In this document: positions 9,801 through 19,294 of the stretch, piece by piece
Position numbering within the stretch: position 1 is the first letter of the stretch
How the letters are laid out: each line of letters opens with the position of its first letter
Assembly: GCA_900316795.1 (NCBI GenBank)
Contig: ONEF01000001.1
Coordinates: forward strand, 62,001-126,000
Direction: 5' to 3'
Source of the DNA: an uncultured Bacteroidales bacterium
GTDB lineage: Bacteria > Bacteroidota > Bacteroidia > Bacteroidales > UBA932
Length of the DNA: 64,000 nucleotides
Notes under the pieces: model-generated
What the model saw: the letters and a program-made list of their open reading frames with translations, nothing else
Told to the model about the DNA's origin: nothing
Databases searched by the model: none
Position numbers and translations under genes: made by a program

Positions 9801-9887
9801 GTAGGTACATTCTCTTCTGTATTTATCGCTACTCCTATAATGTATGACATCAACAAGAAAAAAGTTGAAGCTCCGGTAAAGAAGTAG
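6867..9887 (+). CDS. secDF: Protein translocase SecDF fusion
   Basis: Inner-membrane accessory of the Sec translocon that uses the proton motive force to pull exported proteins into the periplasm. The 1006-residue chain fuses SecD and SecF, as is normal in Bacteroidota. SecD has a first membrane helix ([18 protein letters not shown]), the motif [15 protein letters not shown], a large periplasmic domain, and TM2-6 with [27 protein letters not shown]. SecF begins near residue 700 ([20 protein letters not shown]), with [14 protein letters not shown] and the later [11 protein letters not shown] motif. Start chosen at ATG 6867 because the upstream TTG lies in the promoter. A terminator follows within 25 bp, so it is probably monocistronic. 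Confidence 0.97.
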   Translation: [1006 protein letters not shown]

Positions 9888-9911
9888 AGACAAAACGCAG
9901 TCAGACAAAAG

Positions 9912-9943
9912 CGGGGGAGGCATTTTGCCGCCCCCGTTTTTTT
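9912..9943 (+). terminator. Rho-independent terminator of secDF
   Basis: A 10-position GC-rich stem (CGGGGGAGGC against GCCGCCCCCG, one A-G mismatch) with loop ATTTT is followed by seven T. Confidence 0.92.
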
Positions 9944-9957
9944 GTAGTGCAAACTGA

Positions 9958-9988
9958 TTGTTTTATGCCGGATGATTTGTTAAATTTG
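9958..9988 (+). promoter_or_regulatory. Promoter of rnr-gpmI
   Basis: -7 box TAAATTTG at 9981-9988, with TTGT about 20 bp upstream at 9958-9961 as the -33 element. It lies 30 bp before the rnr ATG. Confidence 0.65.
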
Positions 9989-10018
9989 TAGTTCAACACA
10001 AAAGATTCAGGACAAAAG

Positions 10019-12223
10019 ATGGTAAGAAGAAACAAAGGAGGAAACAAGTCCTCATCGAGAAGAAAATCAGAAGTATATGGCTTGAAGAAGAGCCGCAGAC
10101 GCTCTGGAATGACAATGGGAAGAGATGCCGAGAGAAGGGCTTCCGGGCGGTATGTAGAAAAAAGATCATCAGAGGTTGTTGAGGGGCTGCTTGAGGTGGC
10201 TTCCGGTGGTTACGGATTTGTCCGTCTGGCCCCAAAGGAGGGAGAAAAGCCTGGCGTAAAGAAAGACCAGAGGGAAGATGTGTTCATCCCGATAGGCAAG
10301 ATGAGAGGGGCGCTCAACAATGATACGGTCCTTGTCGCGATAACAAAAAAGAATGTTGAAAAAGGCAATGAGGGAGAGATCATAAAAGTGGTAAGCCGCT
10401 CCACCAGGCCTTATGTCGGGCTTATGCAGATAACAGGAAAACACGCGTGGGTGATAATAGAGAACAGAAGTATGCCATACGATGTGGAAGTCCCTATAGA
10501 TTCCGTCAAGAAAGAGTGGCAGGGCATGAAGGTGGCGGTTCTGGTAAAGGATTTTCCGAGAGGGTTCCAGACACCCGTAGGTGAGATTGTGGATGTTCTT
10601 GGAAAGCCTGGAGAGAACGACACCGAGATGCACGCCATACTTTCAGAATACGGATTGCCTTACAAGTTCCCGGCAGAGGTTGAGGCGGAGGCCAACAAGC
10701 TACCTAAGAAGATAACTTCCAAGGACCTTGAAGGCAGGAAGGATTTGCGCAAGGAATGTATTTTCACCATAGATCCTGCAGACGCCAAGGATTTTGACGA
10801 CGCCGTCTCCTACAAGGTTCTGGACAACGGGCATCTGGAAATAGGAGTCCACATTGCTGATGTTTCATACTATGTAAGACCCAACTCCCTGCTGGACAAG
10901 GAGGCTTATGCCAGGGCAACTTCCGTCTATCTTGTGGACCGCACCATCCCTATGCTGCCGGAAGCGCTTTCCAACAACCTTTGCTCTCTCAGGCCGGGGG
11001 AGGACAAGCTTTGTTACTCAGCGATATTCGAGATGGATTCATCTGGCAAGATTTACAGCCAGTGGTTCGGGCGGACAGTCATCTGCTCAGCCTTCCGCTT
11101 TGCATACGAGGAAGCTCAGCAGATAATAGACAACAACGGAGACATGACTTCATATAAACCGGTTATGCCGGAAGGAAAAATACCTTCACAGGAAGTCATA
11201 ACATCCGTGCTTGAACTTCACAAACTTGCAACCCTTCTCCGCAAGAAGAGATTCCAGAACGGTTCCATCAGCTTCGAACGGCCGGAGATGAAGGTTATGG
11301 TGGACGAAAAGGGAAAACCGGTGGATGTCGTTCAGAAGATAACCAAGAGCGCCAACTGGCTCATCGAGGAATATATGCTTCTGGCCAACCAGGCTGTTGC
11401 CACATACGTTTCCACTTCTATCCGCAAGCAGGCTCCTACATTCGTCTTCCGTGTCCACGACGAACCTAACATGGAGAAAGTGGCTGAGTTGAAGACATTT
11501 GTAAAATACTTCGGTTACAAGATGGAGGCTGACACTCCTAAGCAGCTGGCCAAGAGCCTCAACAAACTCGTTGAACAGATTCACGGAAAACCTGAGTGCG
11601 ACACCATAGAACTCCTGGCTCTCAGATGCATGGCCCGCGCCCAGTACTCAACGGACAACATCGGCCACTATGGTCTGGGATTCCGCTACTACACCCACTT
11701 CACATCTCCTATCAGGCGGTATCCTGACATGATGGTACACCGCCTGCTGACACGCTACCTGAACGGTGACAAGAGCGCGGACAAGCAGACATTTGAAGAA
11801 TACTGCATGCATTCGTCGCAGAGAGAACAGATTGCTACGGAAGCCGAAAGAGCCAGCATCAAGTACAAGATGGCTGAATATATGAAGGAAAGGATAGGGC
11901 AGGTCTATGACGGAACCGTCACCGGCGTAACCGAGTGGGGAATCTATGTCCAGGTGGAACCTACACGCATAGAGGGAATGGTGGCTCTCAGGGAACTTAC
12001 TGACGATTTCTACCAGTATGACGAGAAGACCTTCAGCGTGTTCGGGAAATCTTCCGGCAGGACCTTCACCCTTGGAGACAAGGTCAAGGTCAAGGTTGAG
12101 CGAGCATCTCTGGAGCAGAAGACGATAGACTTCTCCCTGGTGCTGCCGGAAGACAAACCTGCAAAGAAATCAGAGGCAAAGAAAAAGCCGCTTCAGAAGA
12201 AAAATTGCCGATCAAAGAAATAG
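10019..12223 (+). CDS. rnr: Ribonuclease R
   Basis: Processive 3'-5' exoribonuclease that degrades structured RNA. The 734-residue protein has a very basic N-terminus (VRRNKGG...RRKSEVYGLKKSRRRS), cold-shock-like RNA-binding segments to about residue 230, and the RNB catalytic domain with the metal-binding run TIDPADAKDFDDAVS near residues 250-265. Further RNB motifs are HIADVSYYV and YTHFTSPIRRYPD. An S1 domain covers about residues 630-715 (GTVTGVTEWGIYVQVE) and the tail is lysine-rich. gpmI begins 43 bp downstream on the same strand with no terminator between, so the two probably share a transcript. Confidence 0.96.
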   Translation: MVRRNKGGNKSSSRRKSEVYGLKKSRRRSGMTMGRDAERRASGRYVEKRSSEVVEGLLEVASGGYGFVRLAPKEGEKPGVKKDQREDVFIPIGKMRGALNNDTVLVAITKKNVEKGNEGEIIKVVSRSTRPYVGLMQITGKHAWVIIENRSMPYDVEVPIDSVKKEWQGMKVAVLVKDFPRGFQTPVGEIVDVLGKPGENDTEMHAILSEYGLPYKFPAEVEAEANKLPKKITSKDLEGRKDLRKECIFTIDPADAKDFDDAVSYKVLDNGHLEIGVHIADVSYYVRPNSLLDKEAYARATSVYLVDRTIPMLPEALSNNLCSLRPGEDKLCYSAIFEMDSSGKIYSQWFGRTVICSAFRFAYEEAQQIIDNNGDMTSYKPVMPEGKIPSQEVITSVLELHKLATLLRKKRFQNGSISFERPEMKVMVDEKGKPVDVVQKITKSANWLIEEYMLLANQAVATYVSTSIRKQAPTFVFRVHDEPNMEKVAELKTFVKYFGYKMEADTPKQLAKSLNKLVEQIHGKPECDTIELLALRCMARAQYSTDNIGHYGLGFRYYTHFTSPIRRYPDMMVHRLLTRYLNGDKSADKQTFEEYCMHSSQREQIATEAERASIKYKMAEYMKERIGQVYDGTVTGVTEWGIYVQVEPTRIEGMVALRELTDDFYQYDEKTFSVFGKSSGRTFTLGDKVKVKVERASLEQKTIDFSLVLPEDKPAKKSEAKKKPLQKKNCRSKK

Positions 12224-12266
12224 TTTTGCAGCACAATAAACTGCACGGAAACAAAAACAGACAGAA

Positions 12267-13913
12267 ATGGGAAAGAAAGTATTACTTATGATCCTCGACG
12301 GATGGGGATTGGGAAACCACACGAAATCAGACGCAATATATACTCAGGGCCAGCCGAACATAGACGCTCTCAGGGCAAAATATCCGCACTCGCAGCTAAT
12401 GGCTTGCGGAGAGGATGTCGGCCTTCCTGCCGGGCAGATGGGAAACTCCGAAGTAGGACACCTCAACATCGGGGCTGGCAGGGTCGTGTATCAGGACCTT
12501 GTGAAGATAAACAAGGTTTGCGCAGAGCACAAGATGTTGGAGAACAAAGAAATAGCCTCAGCGATGGCTTATGCCAAAACCGGTAGTCCTGACGGAGGTT
12601 TCAATGCTGAGGGCCAGGCTCATGACTTGCACCTTCTTGGTTTGGTATCAAGAGGCGGGGTGCACAGCTCCCTGGAACATCTCTTCGCATTCTTGGACAC
12701 AGCCAAGGAGTGCGGCCTGGAAAGGGTGTTCGTCCACTGTTTCATGGACGGAAGAGACACCGACCCACACAGCGGAAAGGGATTTGTCGCTGAGCTGGAA
12801 GAGCACATGGCAAAAAGCACAGGAAAGGTGGCTTCCGTTTGCGGACGCTTCTATGCCATGGACCGAGACAAGCGCTGGAACAGGATAAAAGAAGCATACG
12901 ACCTGCTTACTGAAGGCAAAGGTGCGCAGTTCATCAGTGCCCAGGACGGCATCCAGGCCTCTTACGATGCGGATGTGACAGACGAATTCATCAAACCGAT
13001 CTGCATTGTAGAAAACAATTTTGCCAATGCAGCAGATTTGGGAGTAAGCGGAGTGTCTGATTGTTGTGCAGCGCATGAGCGCAGCGTAGCGCAAACAACA
13101 GATCAGACACGCAGCGTACCTGTTGGGTTGATAAAAAAAGATGATGCTGTGATTTTCTTCAACTTCCGCAACGACAGGGCCAGAGAAATGACCTCCGTCC
13201 TGACCCAGAAAGACATGCCGGAAGAAGGTATGCACACCATTCCTCTGTACTACTGCTGCCTCACACCATACGATGACGAGTTCAAGGGCCTTCATATCCT
13301 GTTCGGAAAGGAACACGTGCAGAAGACGCTGGGAGAGGTGGTGTCAGCAGCCGGCAAGAGGCAGTTGAGAATCGCCGAGACGGAAAAATACGCCCACGTC
13401 ACCTTCTTCTTCAACGGCGGAAGGGAAGAGCCTTTTGAGAACGAAGACAGGATACTGGTTGCTTCGCCGAAGGTTGCCACATACGATTTGCAGCCGGAAA
13501 TGAGCGCTCCTGAAGTTGCCGAAAAACTCATTGAGGCAATCCGCACGGGAAGGGAAGACATGATAATCCTTAACTTCGCCAATGGAGATATGGTAGGCCA
13601 TACAGGAGTCTATCCGGCTATCTGCAAGGCAGTTGAGTGCATTGACCACCTTACCGGAAAGGTTGTGGAAGAGGCCCGCAAAATGGGTTATTCGGTACTC
13701 ATTACAGCAGACCACGGCAATGCAGACTACGCCATAAACGAAGACGGTACTCCAAACACTCAGCACTCACTGAATCCGGTTCAGTTTGTGGTTGTTGATG
13801 ATGACGTGAAGACCGTTGAAAACGGAAGGCTCTGTGACATCGCCCCGACCATCCTCCACCTGATGGACATCCCTCAGCCGCAGGAAATGACAGGAAAAGT
13901 GCTGATCGGCTGA
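12267..13913 (+). CDS. gpmI: 2,3-bisphosphoglycerate-independent phosphoglycerate mutase with internal insertion
   Basis: Interconverts 3- and 2-phosphoglycerate in glycolysis, using two Mn ions and a phosphoserine intermediate. Visible are the alkaline-phosphatase-superfamily start MILDGWGLG, the nucleophile Ser61 in [58 protein letters not shown] and the late TADHGNAD plus TQHSLNPV metal ligands. At 548 residues it is about 35 longer than usual. The excess is a segment at about residues 252-287 between the usual KPICIVE and [11 protein letters not shown], encoded over an inverted repeat (13053-13110). All catalytic motifs are intact, so the enzyme is probably active. Confidence 0.95.
   Translation: MGKKVLLMILDGWGLGNHTKSDAIYTQGQPNIDALRAKYPHSQLMACGEDVGLPAGQMGNSEVGHLNIGAGRVVYQDLVKINKVCAEHKMLENKEIASAMAYAKTGSPDGGFNAEGQAHDLHLLGLVSRGGVHSSLEHLFAFLDTAKECGLERVFVHCFMDGRDTDPHSGKGFVAELEEHMAKSTGKVASVCGRFYAMDRDKRWNRIKEAYDLLTEGKGAQFISAQDGIQASYDADVTDEFIKPICIVENNFANAADLGVSGVSDCCAAHERSVAQTTDQTRSVPVGLIKKDDAVIFFNFRNDRAREMTSVLTQKDMPEEGMHTIPLYYCCLTPYDDEFKGLHILFGKEHVQKTLGEVVSAAGKRQLRIAETEKYAHVTFFFNGGREEPFENEDRILVASPKVATYDLQPEMSAPEVAEKLIEAIRTGREDMIILNFANGDMVGHTGVYPAICKAVECIDHLTGKVVEEARKMGYSVLITADHGNADYAINEDGTPNTQHSLNPVQFVVVDDDVKTVENGRLCDIAPTILHLMDIPQPQEMTGKVLIG
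13053..13110. repeat. Palindromic element inserted in frame in gpmI
   Basis: A 58-bp inverted repeat. GTGTCTGAT at 13053-13061 pairs with ATCAGACAC at 13102-13110, and TGTTGT at 13062-13067 pairs with ACAACA at 13095-13100, with one bulged G. The interior is rich in GCGC and carries GCAGCGTA, which recurs just outside at 13111-13118. The element keeps the gpmI frame open and accounts for most of its extra residues. I saw no second copy in this window. The mode of insertion is unknown. Confidence 0.8.
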
Positions 13914-13963
13914 AAGAGAACATACAATGTAGGGTGCATCAGTAATTAACTTTTTTAAGAGGA

Positions 13964-14611
13964 ATGAAAAGAATAATAATTGTTCTGCTTTTGGCTATAT
14001 GTTTCCCCGAAGCATATTCTCAATCATTTGAGGATTTGTCCTTAGAGCGACAAAACAGTTTCTTTGAGGGTTACTGGAAATATTCATCCAACAACAACGA
14101 TACTATTTTCATATTGAAAATAAAACATTTCTCCAGTCAAGACGGAAATGTATATATAGGATCCTATCTTTTTAAAGATTCTGACACTATCAGTGGAAAC
14201 ATCACAGATATTTCAGATTTTTTAGCGTTTACATCTTTTGAAGATTTTAAAAGAATAGATTCCATAAAATTTTCTCAAAACAAATTGAAGTCATGGTACT
14301 CGATGTTTTTTACCGAGGATAACAGGGGCAGTATTAGTGGTTCTTTTTACGATTATTTAAAGTGTCATCGCAATGGAGATGTTAAGTTGGAGGTTTTATC
14401 TGCACAAGAAGGTCAAGAGACTATTAGTTGGTTTCTGGAAGTTGGTCCTGGCACTTACTACTATCCAGCGGGCAGAGAAAATGATTTTTTTACGTTTTCA
14501 GTTCCAACAGAAGTCATTTTTACCAAAATGTATGACTTAACGGAATTTGAAGACTATGGGATAACACTTCCTCCTTTCCCGAGGCAATTTGAGATACACA
14601 ATCCAGACTAG
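13964..14611 (+). CDS. Small secreted protein, unknown function
   Basis: A 215-residue product with signal peptide KRIIIVLLLAICFPEAYSQ. The mature part begins with a domain containing FFEGYWKYSSNNNDTIFILKIKHF, and many Asp, Phe and Ser residues suggest a small beta-barrel-like fold. The opening resembles the DUF6705-type Bacteroidota proteins (a Trp-containing strand followed by NDTF-like text), but this is only a weak impression. The coding sequence is visibly richer in A and T than gpmI and dnaE on either side, which suggests a later arrival. No conserved catalytic residues are recognised. Confidence 0.65.
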   Translation: MKRIIIVLLLAICFPEAYSQSFEDLSLERQNSFFEGYWKYSSNNNDTIFILKIKHFSSQDGNVYIGSYLFKDSDTISGNITDISDFLAFTSFEDFKRIDSIKFSQNKLKSWYSMFFTEDNRGSISGSFYDYLKCHRNGDVKLEVLSAQEGQETISWFLEVGPGTYYYPAGRENDFFTFSVPTEVIFTKMYDLTEFEDYGITLPPFPRQFEIHNPD

Positions 14612-14652
14612 ACCAAGAAAGATACGAGACTAAAAAGAATAATGTTTGAACA

Positions 14653-17600
14653 ATGAGCACCCCTTTTGTACACCTTCACCTCCACAGCCACTATTCCATT
14701 CTGGACGGAATGGGAAAGATAGACGATTACATAGCCAGGGCGATGGAACTGGATATGCCGGCAATGGCGCTTACGGACCATGGAGCCATGTTCGGCATCA
14801 AGGACTTTCTGGATTCCATAAAGAAGGCTGAAAAGAAAACAGGAAAGAAACTGAAGCCTATAGTGGGCTGCGAGGTTTATGTGGCCCCGGAGAGCCGTCT
14901 GATAAAGAAAGCATACCCGGACAAAAGGAGCGCATACCACCTGATACTTCTGGCCAAGAACCTTGTCGGTTACCATAATCTCATGAAGATAGCCTCCATT
15001 GGTTACACGGAGGGATTCTACAACCGTCCGAGGGTAGATCACGAGATTATCCAGAAGTATCACGAGGGGCTTATCTGCTGCAGCGCCTGCCTTGCGGGAG
15101 AGGTGCCGCAGGCAATCCTCAAGGGTAACATCGAGGAAGCGCGCCAGACCGCAATGTGGTACAAGAGCATCTTCGGCGATGACTATTACTTTGAAATCCA
15201 GAATCATAACTGCCAGGTTCCCGGCCAGAGCAACATTGTGTTTGAGGAGCAGCAGAGGGTCAATCCGGTGCTGTACTCTTTCTCCCGGGAGCTTGGGATA
15301 AAGTGCGTTGCGACCAACGACTGCCACTTCGTCAAGAAGGAGGACGGTCCGGCCCACGATCTTTTCATCTGTATCAACACCGCCAGCAAGCTCACAGACC
15401 AGGGAAGGCTCCATTATACCCAGCAGGAGTATATGAAGAGCGGGGAGGAGATGGCGGAACTCAACTACGGGCATCCGGAGGTCATAACCAACACGCTGGA
15501 AGTTGCGGACAAGGTGGAAAGATACGAGGTGGATATTCCGCACATCCTGCCGCATTTCGACATTCCTTCCGAGTTTGCGGATTCCAACGAGTACCTTAAG
15601 CATCTGGTGTATGAGGGAGCAAAGAAGCGCTATGGAGACAACATACTTCCGTCCGTGCAGGAGAGGATAGACTTTGAGCTGGATACCATCCGCAAGATGG
15701 GGTTCCCGGACTACTTCCTTATTGTCCACGACTTCATAACCCACGCCCGTTCCCTGGGAATCTGGGTGGGCCCTGGAAGAGGTTCGGCCGCCGGCAGCGT
15801 TGTGGCCTACTGCCTGACCATCACCAATATGGATCCTATCAAGTACGATCTTCTGTTCGAGAGGTTCCTGAATCCGGACAGAATATCCATGCCTGATATA
15901 GACATAGACTTTGAGGAGGAAAGGAGGGGAGAGGTCTATGAGTATGTGGAGCAGAAATACGGCAAGGATCATGTGTCTCATGTAGTGACGTTCGGTACAA
16001 TGGCAACCAAGCAGGCCATCAAGGATGTTGCCAGGATAGAGGACCTTCCGCTCCCGGTTTCCAACCGTCTGGCCGGAATGGTTCCTACCAGGCCTTTCCA
16101 GGTGGATGAAAAAACCAAGGACAAGAATGGTAAGGAAGTGGTTGAAACCAAAGACTACAAGCCGAATTTTACCAACTGCCTGAGGTTTGTGGAGGATTTC
16201 AGGAAAGAATACGAATCTTCCGAAGACCCGAAGATAAGGGAAACCTTGCATTTCGCCCAGGAGCTTGAGGGTACGATCCGCCAGACCGGAGTCCACGCCT
16301 GTGCCGTGATCATAGGTCCGCATAACCTGATGGAGCATATCCCGGTTTCCATTGCAAAAGGGGTAGAGGGATGGATTTCCCAGTATGAAGGAACAAGGAT
16401 AGAAGATGTAGGAATGCTCAAGATGGACTTCCTCGGGCTGAGGACGCTTTCCATACTGAAGGAGACTCTGGCAAACATAAAGAAACACAGAGGTATAGAC
16501 ATAGACATAGATTCAGTTCCGCTGGATGACAAGGCTACTTTCAAGCTCTTCGGCAAGGGAGATACGGTGGCCACATTCCAGTTTGAAAGCCCCGGAATGC
16601 AGAAATATCTTAGAGAACTTCATCCTTCAAGGTTTGAAGACCTGATAGCGATGAACGCTCTCTACCGTCCGGGTCCTATGCAGTACATACCGAGTTTCAT
16701 CAAAAGAAAGACAGGCAAGGAACCTATCACTTACGAGCTTCCCGAGATGGAGGAAATCCTCTCGGACACATACGGTGTAACCGTCTATCAGGAGCAGGTG
16801 ATGCTTCTATCCCAGAAGCTTGCAAAATTTACCAAAGGCCAGGCGGACACTCTCCGCAAGGCTATGGGAAAGAAGAACATAGAGAAGATGATGGAACTTG
16901 AGGACAAGTTCCTCAAGAATGGTGTGGAGCAAGGCTTTTCCAGGAATATTCTCGAGAAGATCTGGAATGACTGGAAGGAATTTGCAAAATACGCGTTCAA
17001 CAAGTCCCACTCAACCTGCTATGCCTGGGTGGGTTACCTGACAGGATACTTCAAGGCTCATTATCCGGCGGAGTTCATGGCCGCCAACCTTACCAAGAAC
17101 TCTACGGACACCAAGGAGATAACGGTCCTCATGGACGAGTGCAAGAGGATGGGGCTGAGTGTGTTAGGCCCGGATGTGAACGAAGGCGGAGTGAATGCCA
17201 CCGTAACGGCGGACGGGTCTATAAGATTTGGATTGGCAGCTATCAAAGGTCTTGGCACCCAGGTGGCGGAGGACATCGTTTCACACGCTCCTTACAAGGA
17301 TGTGTTTGACTTTGTGGAGAGGGCCAGCCGCCAGAACATGAGCCGCAAGACCCTTGAAAGCCTGATCTATGCAGGGGCCTTTGACTCTTCCTTCAGCGAT
17401 ATACGCAGGGATCAGTATTTCCTGCCGGGAGCCAAGGGGGAGATATTCATCGATTCCCTGATCCGCTACTCCCAGGACTTCGGCTCAATAGACAACAGCG
17501 TGGCATCCTTGTTCGGAGACCAGGACGAGGGATTCCAGCTGAAGAAGCCTGATGTTCCGGCAAGGAACGGGGAAATCAACCTCATAGAGTTTCTGAAGAA

Positions 17601-18279
17601 AGAAAGAGAACTTGTGGGTATGTACATTTCCTCCCATCCTCTTGATGTCTATAGGTTTGAGCTGGAAAATTTCTGCACCGCCACTCCGGGTGAGATAGCT
17701 GCCATGCTGCAGGGCGGAGCGGAAGCCAACATAGACGAAAACCAGGAGTTGTTCACGGGTGGTCTTGTCACCTCAGTGGAAGAGAGGCTGTCAAAGACCG
17801 GGAGACCTTATGCAAGGTTCTCTCTAGAGGGCTTCTCCTCCAGCCTGCCGGTCACGCTTTTCGGCCGCACCTATGAACAGAGCATGGGATACATAAAAGA
17901 CGGGAACGCCATATTCCTCAAACTGAAGATATTGCGCCGCAAGCAGGACAACTCCCTGGATCTCAAGATAGAGAAGATACTTTTCTTGGCCAACGTCAAG
18001 GAGACCGGGCTTGCGTCCCTTCAGCTGATAGTCCCCGCACGTTTGGTCACAAAAGAATTCCGCGTGGACCTTATGAAGCTGATAAAAGAATATCACTCTT
18101 CAAAGAGAAGTGACGGCGTGGGCAAGACCCCTCTGAAGATGAAAATCGTTGAAGAAGAAAAGGGCTTCTCTCTTGATTATGACACGAAATTCCTGGTAAG
18201 CGTGGAGAACTCCTTCCTGACCCAGCTCAAGAAAATGGGGGTGGATTACAAGGGAGAAGTCAATGCTTCCATGTTCTAG
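14653..18279 (+). CDS. dnaE: DNA polymerase III subunit alpha
   Basis: Catalytic subunit of the replicative polymerase. The 1208-residue protein starts with a PHP domain (HLHLHSHYSILDG, MALTDHGAMFG), then the palm and fingers with DIDIDFEEERR containing catalytic Asp415 and Asp417. Further polymerase motifs are VTFGTMATKQAIKDVAR, MNALYRPGPMQYIPSFI and YQEQVMLLSQKLA. Helix-hairpin-helix and OB-fold segments follow in the last 350 residues (VTSVEERLSKTGRPYARFSLEG). Length is normal for DnaE1. Its TAG abuts the stop of thiL on the other strand without any gap. A 626-codon antisense frame opposite its first half is a shadow. Confidence 0.97.
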   Translation: MSTPFVHLHLHSHYSILDGMGKIDDYIARAMELDMPAMALTDHGAMFGIKDFLDSIKKAEKKTGKKLKPIVGCEVYVAPESRLIKKAYPDKRSAYHLILLAKNLVGYHNLMKIASIGYTEGFYNRPRVDHEIIQKYHEGLICCSACLAGEVPQAILKGNIEEARQTAMWYKSIFGDDYYFEIQNHNCQVPGQSNIVFEEQQRVNPVLYSFSRELGIKCVATNDCHFVKKEDGPAHDLFICINTASKLTDQGRLHYTQQEYMKSGEEMAELNYGHPEVITNTLEVADKVERYEVDIPHILPHFDIPSEFADSNEYLKHLVYEGAKKRYGDNILPSVQERIDFELDTIRKMGFPDYFLIVHDFITHARSLGIWVGPGRGSAAGSVVAYCLTITNMDPIKYDLLFERFLNPDRISMPDIDIDFEEERRGEVYEYVEQKYGKDHVSHVVTFGTMATKQAIKDVARIEDLPLPVSNRLAGMVPTRPFQVDEKTKDKNGKEVVETKDYKPNFTNCLRFVEDFRKEYESSEDPKIRETLHFAQELEGTIRQTGVHACAVIIGPHNLMEHIPVSIAKGVEGWISQYEGTRIEDVGMLKMDFLGLRTLSILKETLANIKKHRGIDIDIDSVPLDDKATFKLFGKGDTVATFQFESPGMQKYLRELHPSRFEDLIAMNALYRPGPMQYIPSFIKRKTGKEPITYELPEMEEILSDTYGVTVYQEQVMLLSQKLAKFTKGQADTLRKAMGKKNIEKMMELEDKFLKNGVEQGFSRNILEKIWNDWKEFAKYAFNKSHSTCYAWVGYLTGYFKAHYPAEFMAANLTKNSTDTKEITVLMDECKRMGLSVLGPDVNEGGVNATVTADGSIRFGLAAIKGLGTQVAEDIVSHAPYKDVFDFVERASRQNMSRKTLESLIYAGAFDSSFSDIRRDQYFLPGAKGEIFIDSLIRYSQDFGSIDNSVASLFGDQDEGFQLKKPDVPARNGEINLIEFLKKERELVGMYISSHPLDVYRFELENFCTATPGEIAAMLQGGAEANIDENQELFTGGLVTSVEERLSKTGRPYARFSLEGFSSSLPVTLFGRTYEQSMGYIKDGNAIFLKLKILRRKQDNSLDLKIEKILFLANVKETGLASLQLIVPARLVTKEFRVDLMKLIKEYHSSKRSDGVGKTPLKMKIVEEEKGFSLDYDTKFLVSVENSFLTQLKKMGVDYKGEVNASMF

Positions 18280-19284
18280 CTATTTCCAGCCTTGGGCTTG
18301 AATCTGAAGAGGGTTGCCGTCCGGAGAAACCAGATAGCAGCCTTCTTTCGTGGTGTGTCCTATGATTTCGAGGAAAGGATATTCCTTGCGGACCTTGTCG
18401 TGGAAATCCAGAGGGAAGACATACATCAGGCGGTAGTCGTCTCCGCCGTTGACAATGGCCGTGGTGATGTCTATGCCGATTTCCTCGGATATCATCCTGG
18501 CCTCCGGAGCTACCGGAATCTTGTCCAGGAAGATGTTGGCGCCGCAGCCGTTGTCCTTAGCCATCTGGAGGACGGAATCGCCGAGTCCCCTTGTTATGAA
18601 ACAGCCGGTTGAAGGGTAGATGCCGGTTTCTTCAAAAGAATCCAGGATGGATGGATCAATCTCCGGCGTAAGGTACTGGGAAAGAGGGTATTTGTATTTA
18701 TCCAGCTGAGGCTGGCTGCCGGTGAATGCGGCTTTTTCTCTCTCCAGCACGTAAAATCCCATGCAGGCGCTTCCCAAGTTTCCGTTAATACATATAAGGG
18801 AGTTTGGAGAAAGAGGCGGTATTTTTTCAGAGACGGAAACATCCATTCTTCCGGTAGCCGTGCAGCTGATCATCAGTCCGCTCATGGAAGGGACCAGATC
18901 CATAGTGAGGTTCTCCACTGAATGTGTCTTTGCGGCAGCCCTTATACCGGTCCAGAGCCAGTCTATGTGTTCAAAACTGAATTTTGAAGACACGCCTATC
19001 GTAAAATCCAGGGAATAAGGTTTGGCACACTTGGCGTAGATATATCCCATGGCGTTGAGAGCCGCCTTGTAGCCCAGGTACTTTATCGGAGTGTAGGTAA
19101 GGTCAAAATCCACTCCCTCCAGCATCATCTTGTTGGTGGTTATGTAGTTGCATCCGTCTTTGCTGTCAGGAAGCAGGGTGGTCTTGGCGTTTTTGAACCC
19201 GCTGCCCTCGAACAGGCGGTCAAGAGCCTTCACTCTTCCAAGCTCTTTTATTTCGGTTCTCGGTGTCTCTTTCCTTTTTGGCAT
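18280..19284 (-). CDS. thiL: Thiamine-monophosphate kinase-like protein (divergent)
   Basis: A member of the AIR-synthase/ThiL superfamily, which phosphorylates thiamine phosphate to thiamine diphosphate. Family landmarks are TEIKELG at the N-terminus, [32 protein letters not shown], and a late [13 protein letters not shown] corresponding to the ThiL GEDYEL segment. The first Mg-binding block, usually GDDAA, is replaced by PDSKDG, so metal or ATP handling may differ. Length (334) is normal. Start ATG at 19284 is backed by a TAAATTTG -7 box at 19316-19323. It is transcribed divergently from sufB, with promoters only 6 bp apart. Another AIR-synthase-like activity cannot be excluded. Confidence 0.75.
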   Translation of the reverse strand: MPKRKETPRTEIKELGRVKALDRLFEGSGFKNAKTTLLPDSKDGCNYITTNKMMLEGVDFDLTYTPIKYLGYKAALNAMGYIYAKCAKPYSLDFTIGVSSKFSFEHIDWLWTGIRAAAKTHSVENLTMDLVPSMSGLMISCTATGRMDVSVSEKIPPLSPNSLICINGNLGSACMGFYVLEREKAAFTGSQPQLDKYKYPLSQYLTPEIDPSILDSFEETGIYPSTGCFITRGLGDSVLQMAKDNGCGANIFLDKIPVAPEARMISEEIGIDITTAIVNGGDDYRLMYVFPLDFHDKVRKEYPFLEIIGHTTKEGCYLVSPDGNPLQIQAQGWK

Positions 19285-19294
19285 ATATCAGAAT

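Noticed and set aside
14608-16488. A 626-codon open frame on the minus strand
   Set aside because: It lies wholly opposite dnaE, has no family-like motifs, and arises from codon bias of the real gene.
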